DNA from: Thozetella sp. PMI_491
Lineage: Eukaryota > Ascomycota > Sordariomycetes > Chaetosphaeriales > Chaetosphaeriaceae
Direction: 5' to 3'
Length of the DNA: 64,000 bases
Assembly (NCBI GenBank): GCA_021432635.1
Contig: MU270030.1
Span: 942,464-1,006,463, forward strand
Position 1 is the stretch's first letter; each line of letters starts with the position of its first letter. Under the pieces are notes generated by a model that made no database searches, was not told where the DNA came from, and worked only from the letters and a program-made list of their open reading frames with translations. Shown piece after piece: positions 55,154 to 64,000 of this stretch. The position numbers were made by a program, and so were the translations under genes.

Positions 55154-56357
55154 ATGAAGTCCGTTGCGAACTCAGATGTCAGCCCTTACTTACCGGCCAC
55201 GAAACACCCAAATGGTGTACGATTACTGTCTCTCGACGGCGGCGGAGTCAAGGGCCTTTCTTCTCTCATAATGCTCGATAAGATCATGAACATGATCCAG
55301 CTCAAGATTAAGGCCACCGAACCGTGCCTTCCTGCGGACTACTTTGAGCTCGCCGCCGGCACAAGCACGGGTGGCATCATCGCTCTCATGCTCTTTCGGC
55401 TCCGGATGACAACCGACCAAGCGATAAGGACGTATAAAGATATTGCTAAAGAGGTTTTCGCCAACACTTTGTTTGGCTATGACATCAGTGGCTTAGGTCT
55501 TGTTGGCTCGTGGATTAGCAAGAGCAAGCCATTTTTTCATTCTGCCCAGTTTGACGAGGTAGCTTTGGAGAGAGTGATCGATCGTGTTGTGGCGGCTCAT
55601 GGCCTCGACGAGGAAGACAAGAGGCTGAAAGGCGACGCGCTTGTTGCGCGCGATGGTGCTGCCAAGATGTAAGCCCAGCCCCTTGATGTGACAGGTTAGA
55701 CATCTAACGTGAAGCAGGATTCTGTGTACCACTGCCCAGAACAAGACCGAAACCGTGCTGTTCCGCTCATACCCACACCACGTGACGTATTTTTCGTCGC
55801 AGGTGAATAAAACAATGGGGCAGTATGGTTCCGAAATCACGATCAAGAAGGCCACACGCGCCACGTCTGCTGCTCCAACATATTTCAAGGAGTTAGAATG
55901 GAATGGCCTGGTATTCTGGGACGGTGGACTTCTTAACAACAATCCCATCGACCAGCTCTGGGCACAACGATACGATCTTGTGAAGCCCACCGAAGCGGAA
56001 CCAAAGGTGTCCTGTGTAGTCAGCCTTGGGTGCGGCTACGTGAAGCCTACGTCGCCCTCCCAGTCAAGGTTCCAGCTCAGCTCGCTCGTGATGTCTTTGA
56101 TTGGCTTTGCCACCAACACTGAGGCCAAGGGCAAGGACTTCTCACGTCACATAAAAAATCTCAACCGCCGAGATGACTACGCCCGTACAAAGTACTTTCG
56201 TTTCAATACTAACTTGTGCGACCACTCTATCGGGCTTGCTGACCATAATAAGATGGAACTACTGGAAAAGCTGACCCACCAGTATCTGGATGAAGAGGGG
56301 AACAAGAGATTCCTGAATGAATGTGTCGATGCTTTGCTTGCGGAGAGGAAGAATTAA
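55154..56357 (+). CDS. Patatin-like phospholipase
   Basis: Lipid acyl hydrolase of the patatin family with a Ser-Asp dyad. Exons 55154-55668 and 55718-56357; the 49-nt intron (GTAAGC...GCAG) splits an ATG codon and keeps frame, giving 384 residues. The oxyanion loop is DGGGVKG at 28-34, the nucleophile is Ser71 in GTSTGG, and the Asp is Asp240 in WDGGLLNNNP. The domain spans about 22-260. The C-terminus has no recognised domain. No signal peptide or membrane helix is seen, so it should be cytosolic. Patatin domains also serve as effector domains in fungal NLR proteins; this is a stand-alone enzyme and no NLR is adjacent. The start is the ATG at 55154, which gives MKSVANSDVSPYLP; the upstream frame has no ATG. 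Confidence 0.9.
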
Positions 56358-56554
56358 TTGGCGAAAATGCGTTAAGTGGCACTAATACAATACTTACTTA
56401 TCACGAGCCCGTCGCTCACGGGAGTATGGTCACTCGATTATCTGTATGCGTACCTAGATACGTACAGTAAACAGAAAACGGGGATGTCAAAATAGACAAA
56501 ACGAGATATCTGGAATTGACTGTATTTACGCCACCGTGGCGGACTGAAGCCAGC

Positions 56555-57481
56555 TCACAACTCGTCTATGATGCTGGTGTCGAGGAACTTGGCTAGCGAC
56601 GCCTTCGGCAGGGCGGACCGTCTGTCTTGCTTCGCGACCCATTGGTCCTCGGCCACCAAGAAGTCCAGCAAATCGGGGCCCCAGCGGCCACTCCACTTGT
56701 GATCTACCCAGACTGCCTTCACCACGGCTGGGTCCATCCCCACGGCCTGGGCGACTGTTGAGTAAACTGTGTCGGGCTTGTTTGTGAAGACGTCCAGGGT
56801 CTTGTTCAACGCCCGCACGAACTCGAGGATGTCCTTTCGTTTCGCCGCGTCGTTTAGCTTGTCGGTGGTCGTGTATAGGCTGTAGACCTCTCGGTATATC
56901 GAAGCGTTCTGGAACACGATGGCCTTGTCGCCAATTGCTTGCACGCCGAGCTCGACGGCTGGCTCCCAGATGCCGAACGCGTCGACCTGGCCGCCCTTGA
57001 GCATCTGCGGGAAAGTTCCTGAGCCGCACGGAGCCTTCATGCATACGCTACCCGAGACGACCCGGTAGTCGGACTCCTGCAGGCCTGCGGTGCCCAGGAA
57101 CTTATTGACGAAATAGCCCGCTGATGTTCCCGGCATGGAGCCAACTTTCTTGCCCTTCAGGTCCGCGAGGGTCTTGATGCCGGCTGACTTGTCCGCCACA
57201 ATGCGGTACGCGACCTCGCAGATGATGTAGATGAGTCGGATGTTGTCATGGTTTGCGAACTGCCGAAGACCCTGAGTCTCGGCGTTGGCCGCTAGGTCAA
57301 TAGTCTTGTCTGAAGCTAGATTTGGAACTCCGCCGCTGACTAGGGAAGCAGCGCTCGATCCCTTGTAGAAGTTCTTGATCGCATACGGCTGCGGCGTGTG
57401 CTCGATCCACTGCAGCGACGTTGCGATTCTCAGTGCCGCCGCGTATGGCACGAGGCCTGTGATGAGGAGTGAGAGCCTCAT
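56555..57481 (-). CDS. ABC-type solute-binding-like secreted protein (SsuA/NMT1/THI5 type)
   Basis: Intronless, 308 residues. Residues 1-16 form a signal peptide (MRLSLLITGLVPYAAA). The rest resembles periplasmic binding proteins of the nitrate/sulfonate/taurine group, related to the NMT1/THI5 fold. Characteristic blocks are YKGSSAASLVSGGV, the hinge segment LADLKGKKVGSMPGTSAGYF, GGQVDAFGIWEPAVE, and a C-terminal pattern typical of the fold (VVKAVWVDHKW). In bacteria such proteins hand a solute to an ABC transporter; fungi lack that set-up and no ABC gene is near. It may be a secreted scavenging or sensing protein, or a bacterial-type gene gained by transfer. Intronless structure fits transfer but does not prove it. 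The ATG at 57481 is the natural start before the signal peptide. Confidence 0.8.
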   Translation of the reverse strand: MRLSLLITGLVPYAAALRIATSLQWIEHTPQPYAIKNFYKGSSAASLVSGGVPNLASDKTIDLAANAETQGLRQFANHDNIRLIYIICEVAYRIVADKSAGIKTLADLKGKKVGSMPGTSAGYFVNKFLGTAGLQESDYRVVSGSVCMKAPCGSGTFPQMLKGGQVDAFGIWEPAVELGVQAIGDKAIVFQNASIYREVYSLYTTTDKLNDAAKRKDILEFVRALNKTLDVFTNKPDTVYSTVAQAVGMDPAVVKAVWVDHKWSGRWGPDLLDFLVAEDQWVAKQDRRSALPKASLAKFLDTSIIDEL

Positions 57482-58176
57482 GGTGCGCCTTGGGCGAGTG
57501 CTGGAAGACGGGAGAGGGGGTCGACCTCGCCATCTAGCACAGACCGATTGCCGCTGGTTGGGCGCCTCTCATATACCGTTGGAGTCATATGACGACACCT
57601 CCTCTAGACATGGTGCAGCCAGTGTTGTCCACGTTGGAGAATTAATATCGGTGGTTTTCGCGGAGTGTTCTACCGGTGGTCGCTTCCGGTAAATATTACG
57701 AAGTCTGGGGTTATAAAGAGCCTGACCTATCGCCCCCCCGCATTCGGAATTCGGCAACCTATGTCAGGGCGTGGGGAATAAGGTATACTTATTTCGGAGT
57801 ATTAAACCCCGGAACAACCTATTTTAGGAGTTAAAGTCGCCACGATGCCCGAGGTATCGTGACTGGCGGATAGTATTGACCACATGCCGGGGCAACCAGT
57901 ACACCACTACACACCTAGGTACGCGTCATGGTCGACTCTTTACAGGACAGCGTTTCTAGACAATCGACCTAATGTCTCCTTTCCGTGGTTATCTACGGAT
58001 GCGGAGGCTACACTCTCGAGTTTCGATAGCCCCCCAGGTTTGATGGCAATCTTGCCGCTCTAAAAGAGTTGATATCTATATCGCTTGGCAAAATGCGAGC
58101 CGCTTAATTCCGAGCGGTCGATGTCGTAGGCGGATACGGTATTCAGCAAAAGAATGACAGCGGCCTGAAGATCTCC
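57482..58176. other. Intergenic spacer
   Basis: Promoter side of the solute-binding-like gene (a weak TATA-like element near 57570) and 3' flank of the sedolisin gene. Nothing else seen. Confidence 0.5.
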
Positions 58177-60324
58177 CTACGGCAACGCCATAAACACTTC
58201 TAGCAAATCGGGATACGACGGTGAGCCCAAACCGGTGATGGGATCCCAGCCCTCGACGGCATCAAACCCCCTGACGCCTCCGCACATGGAGCTATTGCCG
58301 CTCGTGATGTCGTTGAACACTTGAGGGTTGGCGTAGAGCACAGGATTGACGAACCCGACGGTGCTCTTTCCAGCCGCGAGCCGCTCCTCATTGACACGGT
58401 TCAACAGCGAGGCGAAGAGTGGGGTCGAGGCCGAGGTGCCAGCATCTGTAGTGGCCTCGCCGGCTTCTACGACGGCGATGCGCTGGCCGAGAGCGGCCAC
58501 GTCGGGAACAGCCCTCCCGGTTCGGTTGATCTTGTCGTCCTGTTTTGGGTCGTGGTTCGCGAAGTAGCTCGCCACAACCTCTTGTTGGTAGGCCGGGGCA
58601 GGGAAGAATCTGGAGAAGCCTCCCGAGGAGGCCCAGTTGCTGTCCCATGCGGCTGCTTCGGTTCCGTCTGCCAGGAGCTGAGTGGCACCAACTGAGGTCA
58701 CATACGGGCAGCTGTATGAGGTGGTGTGTCAGCGGCTGAGGGATATGGGGGCGGGGGCGACCTACTTGACCGGACTGTAGACGACGAAGGAGCCGAGGTT
58801 GCTTGCGCCGCAGGATCCTGAAGCTAATGGACCACTATCACCTGAGGAGACGACAACCGAGATGCCCTGGAGACCTAGCTTCAGGAATCTGGAGCGTTGC
58901 GTCGATTAGCAGAGGTGATATGGGTAAGCCAAGGTGCTGGAACCACCTACTCGTCGCACTGCCGCTTTTGGTAGCTATCTGAAAAGGCAGTCTCTGCCCT
59001 CGCATAGGATACTGAGATGACGTTGGTGGAGCTATACACGCCACACATACGGGGCCCCTTGTAGTTCCCTACTTCGACTCCCTCAGGATGCCCGGGAAGT
59101 ATTGCTTTGTTGTTATCGGGGTAGCTCGGATCATACTTGGGGTTGTCCCCAGTCTCGCCATAGGCGGAGTAGTTGCAATAGGTCTTGGTCAACCACGATT
59201 AGTATCCGGCTAGAACACCGAGGGTGTGGGTGGAGATTGATGCTGCTTACCCCGTCAATGGCATCTAAGAACGTGTTCATTATGCCGAGATAGGAACTGT
59301 AGTGGGTGTAGTACATGTCGTCCACCTGAAATACGGTTATGTTCTGCGGGTAGACGATGGGATAGGCGACATCTAGATCGAGGTCCGCTTCATTCGGGAA
59401 CGTGTCTGTGCTCACGACGTCGAAAAACCACTGATCGAGGTCGATACTGAGGTTTGTCGGCCGGGTCCCCTGCGGGATGGAAGGCGCATATGTCTCGAAG
59501 AACTGATCGAGATCGGCAAACTGATACCACGAACCCTTCTCGAACACGCCTAGCGCATTGCCAGGGGCTGCTTTATCCGCTGCTGGGATGCTGTACTGCG
59601 AGGCGATGCACTCTGGGGTGACAAGGATTGAACAGTCGACGTCCACCCCGGAGGCGAGAGCAGCCACCCCTTGGCGCTTGACGCTGCTTTGCCGTCTTGA
59701 CTGGCGTGCTCGTTTCAGAGTCGCCTTGTCACTGACTTCTGCCATGACAATACCTGGATACACAAAGTCGATATATTTGGCTAGGTGCGATGGGACACTA
59801 TACCTGGAACCGGGATGTTAGAACGTAACCTCGTTGGTGGACCAAGCGACTTACTCCTCACAGCCGGCACTGAGCTGGCCGCCTAGGACATCTTCGTAAT
59901 GGTAGTACTCGGTGCGAAGAAGCTCTTCGGCCTCCTTGGCGGTCGCGTCGAACGCAAGCCACCCGCCACTAGATGTAAGTGACACCCGGTCACGCGCAAT
60001 ACCGGAAGATGAGAGCCATTCTTTCACGGCTTTGACGCTCTCCTCGGGTGGTGCAAATGCTTCCTTTACCTGCTCGGGCGTCCAGTGCTTCCCAAAGTTG
60101 GGTGATCCCGGATCCGACACGTCCATAAGGTAACTATAGCCATTATGAAGGTTCTTCTGCGCGAGTCCGATTCGCATAGGGAAAACATGGTCTTGCGGCA
60201 CACGATCACGCCGGATTGAGTGGAGCTCTACATCTGCGCGCTTCTCGTGAATCGTGAGCGGAGATTTGGTGGGGGAGGCCAGCCCAAAGCTGGCAATGGC
60301 GAGCGCGAAGCTAAGCGATAGCAT
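58177..60324 (-). CDS. Sedolisin/tripeptidyl-peptidase (S53) protease
   Basis: Acid-active serine-carboxyl peptidase of family S53, secreted. Exons in gene order are 60324-59855, 59803-59251, 59183-58951, 58888-58766 and 58711-58177, giving 637 residues. Introns are 59804-59854, 59184-59250, 58889-58950 and 58712-58765; all start GTAAG or GTAGG and keep frame. Residues 1-17 form a signal peptide (MLSLSFALAIASFGLAS). Residues 30-190 form the pro-kumamolisin domain (GSPNFGKHWTPEQVKEAF). The catalytic residues are Glu295 and Asp299 (NEADLDLD), Asp436 in the oxyanion loop (SSGDSG) and Ser553 (GTSAS). Cys pairs and the family blocks CPYVTSVGATQ and GFDAVEGWDP are present. The frame goes further upstream to 60486, but the chosen ATG precedes the signal peptide. 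The acceptor for exon 3 (59184) is a less usual AAG, so that junction is the least certain. Confidence 0.92.
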
Positions 60325-60845
60325 GGCGACGCTCGATATCGGCTTGTCCAGAGAGCCGAAGAGCAGGGACCAAGAAGAATACAGGCCCTTACTGTCCCTC
60401 TTATCACCACCAAGAAGCTTATAACCCGCGTGCACGCATGAAGTCATTCTGGTGGACCCCCAAAGCTCGTATCCAGAGGGGAGCACCTAGGATAGTGCAG
60501 CTTGGCGCCGACACCTGCCGGATTGGGGGCCACCTCCGGATCGGCCCAAGGATGGTTGACAGATGCCGTGCTAATCTTCCACGAAGGAGAGAACAGGCTT
60601 TACAGGGAATGCGAACGTTAGAGCAGCACCTCGATGGACCATCAAGCACGCCTGGTTTAGCAAGTATGGAAACAAGGGCTGAGTTAAAATTTAAGTAGTC
60701 AATAATATACACAATATCTGGGGAAAGGTTGGGGTGAAATAGAAAAAAGATAGGCACAATCTAGCAACATATCTCCATCCGCACGTCTTGGTTGTCTTCA
60801 TATCACCATGGAGGATCGATATCTAGAATGCCCGCCTTGTATGGT
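60325..60845. other. Intergenic spacer
   Basis: Promoter region of the sedolisin gene and 3' flank of the DUF3112-like gene. No other feature seen. Confidence 0.5.
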
Positions 60846-63075
60846 CTAGGCAAATTCTCGATCAGTCTCGCGACTCCTGTAGTCCTCATTGCTGTCACGT
60901 CTCCTGTAGCTTTCCCTGCTGTCACGCCTCCTGTCACGTCTATCGTAATAGCTGTCGCGGTCCCTATACGAATCCCGACTGCCAGGCCTCCTGGGGTCGC
61001 TGTCACGCCTCCTGTACGACTCCGAGCTCGGATATTTTTCGCCGTAGTACTCGCTTCCTGCCCGTCCGGTCGCGGCTGGGGCTGGAGCCGTCGGAGATAG
61101 CCGTGCGCCTTCCGAGGCGGTCTTCGTGGTTGTTGGGAGCGCTTTCATCGCCGGGGGCTCACTATCGAGGTTGAAGGTGCTCAGGGTGTCGCGGGTGTTC
61201 CACCGGCGAGGCGCGAGCTTCTTGTCCGATCCCGGATAGAACACGGCGAAGAGAGGCTTCGCGTCGGTCTTGTGGCCGGCGAGAAGGCTCGTCGCGGAGT
61301 CGAATATCTGGTGCGGTGCCCCCAGGTCTTCAATCATTTCCTCGATTTTATCCTTCGTTAACTTTTCTTTCCCCTCGTCATCGAGCCGGTATCCCTTGGA
61401 GTAATCTCCCGGCGCCAAGGATCCGTCTGGCACGTGGAACAACAAGTCTACACGAGCCGCTGCGTAGAGAATCACCACCAGAAGCTCCAGCATGAACCCG
61501 GTTGTGTAGAAGTTGGCTTTCCCAAACAGCGGACTGTCGTCCTCGGTGCCGGGCCGTATAGGGTTGAAGGTTGTAGCGAGCCGAACCGCTGCGCCAACGG
61601 CGAGCGCCATAGAAGCGAAGGAGAGTACCGCAATTTTTACTCGGTACGGCCCGCGACCGAATCCCTCGATTCTCGGGCCCGGGAGGGCAGCGGAGAGGAG
61701 CAAGGCTACCAAGGGATACACTGATAGAAACATGTTCCACGAAGCGCCGAACTTCAGTAGCTTCTCGAGGGTGTCGAGGCGGGATGCGTTGCCGACACTG
61801 TAGAAGCTGATGGATAGAGAGACCAAATTAAGAACGACGACGGTTGGTACAGAGAATGCCAACAGGAGGGTGAAGAAACGAAACGCCGGCGTCCAGCCAA
61901 AATGGGGATGCATAGAGCGGACAATGCGCTGTGTGAAGAAGATATTCACCACGAACAAGACCACTGCTCTGGGGAAAGTTAGAACAATACCGGCGCGGAA
62001 AGACAAGAAGCTGCACTTACCCTCCGTTCAGGAAAATGAGACTGAGGAGGACGACTGGCCTCACTTGTGAGAAAATCTCAACGACTCGAAAGATGCATGT
62101 CACGGAGCGGACCATGCAGAAGTCAAACACCAGGTCGGACAGCAGGAACTTGTGCTTCCTGGCCGAGTTCGCGCGGTAGATGGAAATATGAGTAAATGCC
62201 CCGAGGAGGAACAAACCAAGGAAGACCAGGGTGACAGGCAAGTCTATGTTGCTGTTGGGTTGCCCGCCCAGGAATGGCCCCTGTGCCGGGTCGATCACCA
62301 GCTCTGCCGTCACGGGCGGCTCCGCACCGGCCGCAAGCGGTGTCTCGCCGAGCGCCGCACCGCCGGATTCCTGACTCGCTGCGCCGCTCATCGTGCCCTG
62401 CGCCTGCAGCGGCTGCCCGTTCGCTGCGACGGTGACGGTGGTCGGCGGTGCCGTTCCGGCCTGGGTGATGGTCTCGGCTTGCGTGACCGTGACCGCCACC
62501 TGCGGCCCCGCGCCGACCTGCGTTACCGTCACCCGCTCCCCGGTCACAGTGACCGCGGCCGCCGAAACTGTCACGGTCGAGCCTGCTGCCGACATGGTCA
62601 TGGTCATCGTGACGGTCAACGGGGCAGCGGTGACGACGGAAAGTGACGGAGCCGCCGTCTGCCCCGGGCCGGTGGGTACTACGACAGGCGTGACGATCTG
62701 ACCATCCAGTCCTACGATCGGTAACAACGTCTCCGTCGCTGTGGCGAGCGCGACGGCGATGGTGGTGAATCTGGCCGAGCCGGTAGCAGCGGGCGAGGGG
62801 GCTGCGGCGGCAGCGCCATCTTGTCGAGCCCGTAGATCTCCGGTCCAGCCCTGGTCTGTGGCAATGTCGGTAGCGCTCCCCCGATAGTCGTCGATGTCGA
62901 TCACCCTGGTCGGGGTGTCCCGGTCCGGCCGTCCAGCATCGTTCTGGTAGAGCCCTGCGGCATGGCGAATGTCCTGATCCTGCTTCACTGCCGGCGTGAT
63001 GTTGCCTCGGCTGGCTGCCACGGTAACCAGACCACTGACCGCAGCCAGCCACCAGCAGCTTTCAGTCCATCTCAT
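60846..63075 (-). CDS. Seven-TM DUF3112-like membrane protein with Arg/Asp-rich tail
   Basis: Fungal polytopic membrane protein of unknown function, 725 residues. Exons in gene order are 63075-62021 and 61968-60846; the intron (61969-62020, GTAAGT...CCAG) keeps frame. Residues 1-22 look like a signal peptide. Residues 23-275 are an extracellular stretch rich in Thr, Val, Ala and Gly with repeated VTVT-like segments, probably O-glycosylated. Seven hydrophobic helices follow (for example VTLVFLGLFLLGAFTHISIY, the pair LLSLIFLNGG and AVVLFVVNIFFTQR, and FMLELLVVILYAAARV). The arrangement fits the DUF3112 group of fungal seven-TM proteins; I am fairly but not fully sure of that family name. The last 120 residues are basic and acidic, with RRRDSDPRRPGSRDSYRDR-like repeats, which look like SR/RD splice-factor tails and are odd in a membrane protein. 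The tail is probably cytosolic. Confidence 0.78.
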
Positions 63076-64000
63076 TGGGCCTGGCGATCCTCGACCTCAC
63101 CAAAGCGGTGATGACTATACCATGCGCACGTCGGAGAGCCTCGGAGGTTGGGTGTCGTCGTACAATGCCAGCATAGTCGACATGCAGAACTCCTCTCCGT
63201 CCAGTTGACGAGAAGAAGGGCAATAGGATCCGGGTCTTGGCTGGGCAACGGCGACTGAGGGAGATAAAAGCCAAGTGCGTCTAAGGCACCCTGCCATTGG
63301 ACCCATCGGGCACGGTGGTCCCGGCAGCGGCAGCAGGTTTGGTCGCAGGCGTCGTGGCGTAGGCTGTGGGCTCTGGATATTGCGTCAAGGCGCGCGAGCA
63401 TTTTTACCCGGGAAAAGGGGTCGATCCGAACTTAGAACTACTCAATACAAACATCTGATGTCGGGCGTGTGTCAAACCTTCCATATGTATCCGTATCAGG
63501 AAGGCCATCCAGAGAGTCAGATGAGCTACGGCCGATACACTGGGCTTAGATTTGTGGGTCGGTGCCCGGACGCGTGTGGTGGGCTTTTGGGGAAAGTCCG
63601 GTGCGCACGCGTCGATGCGTCGCCGTCCTGCCTCACCGCCGCATCTTCTGTGCTGCCGCCCCAGATTCCATGGCGAAGAGGCAAAACCAGTATGAAACAG
63701 GAGAGGCAAATTCTTGAGACTCGGAAAGCCTTGCTCCCAAGATAGGATGTTCCCTCCGCTACTGCTGCCGTCTCTTTAAAGGAACCAACAGCAATATTTC
63801 AAGTACGGTATAAAGTTGTCAAGCACACTGGGAGCCCGCGTCATAATGATGCTGAAGCGCCCGGGCCGGGCGTCAAAACCCGTTGCCTTGCAAGGGACAT
63901 CGTGATCGCGACCTGCCAGGTGCGAATGGCGCTGTCGGGCACGGCCTGGACCCGAGATGGTAGTACCAGCTCCTGTCTCGATGCGCGGAGAAGTTTGCCA
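63076..64000. other. Right flank, no gene seen
   Basis: Promoter region of the DUF3112-like gene and further spacer to the window edge. Short open frames (63275-63745 +, 63404-63709 -) overlap on opposite strands and show no domain. A gene may begin beyond 64000. Confidence 0.45.

Noticed and set aside
62123-63052. 309-codon alternative frame in the DUF3112-like first exon
   Set aside because: It is His/Arg/Gly-rich with no membrane helices, while the other frame gives a signal peptide and helices.

Overview
This window is nuclear DNA of a filamentous ascomycete (Pezizomycotina, most likely a Sordariomycete). The evidence is short introns (about 49-120 nt) with GTAAG/GTATG donors, CTAAC-type branch points and CAG/TAG acceptors, long gene-poor spacers, and typical mould gene families: HET, NACHT/STAND, WSC, GT32, sedolisin and a DHN-melanin reductase. 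Genes are monocistronic and carry their own TATA-like boxes. I resolved intron/exon structure by reading frame and splice signals; no transcript data were available.

Layout. 1-1277: 3' part of a secreted-type FAD oxidase (cut by the window edge). 1861-5493: a four-exon NACHT/STAND protein with a hidden last exon encoding a C-terminal transmembrane helix. 5945-6776: an unresolved small gene or decayed locus. 7689-7818: a tRNA-Lys(CUU) gene carrying two insertions, a normal 7-nt anticodon-loop intron and a 50-nt insertion in the D loop that looks exactly like a spliceosomal intron; this is the most unusual item in the window. 8295-9862 (-): GPI-anchored GH5. 11121-13484: HET-domain protein. 15078-16359: secreted WSC protein. 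20955-22451 (-): acyltransferase 3. 26152-27744: GT32 mannosyltransferase with a charged coiled-coil tail and a 4-nt-upstream overlapping uORF. 30318-30720 (-): a small two-exon hydrophilic protein. 32539-33662: a divergent calmodulin-like protein in six exons, two of them tiny. 35542-36933 (-): subtilisin. 38697-41552 (-): TFIP11/Ntr1-like spliceosome disassembly factor. 41922-43034 (-): extended SDR. 47030-48383 (-): tetrahydroxynaphthalene reductase. 52009-53959 (-): 14-TM MFS transporter. 55154-56357: patatin-like phospholipase. 56555-57481 (-): an orphan ABC-type solute-binding-like secreted protein. 58177-60324 (-): sedolisin. 60846-63075 (-): seven-TM DUF3112-like protein with an Arg/Asp-rich tail.

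How they fit together. There is no single biosynthetic cluster. The window mixes housekeeping genes (TFIP11, calmodulin-like, GT32, tRNA) with secreted enzymes (GH5, S8, S53, FAD oxidase, WSC) and genes of the non-self-recognition type (NACHT, HET, patatin). Large spacers (16.4-20.9, 22.5-26.1, 43.0-47.0 and 48.4-52.0 kb) hold no recognisable genes or intact transposons; they contain a degenerate tRNA-like sequence, short tandem repeats, a G-rich telomere-like tract and pyrimidine-rich promoter sequence.
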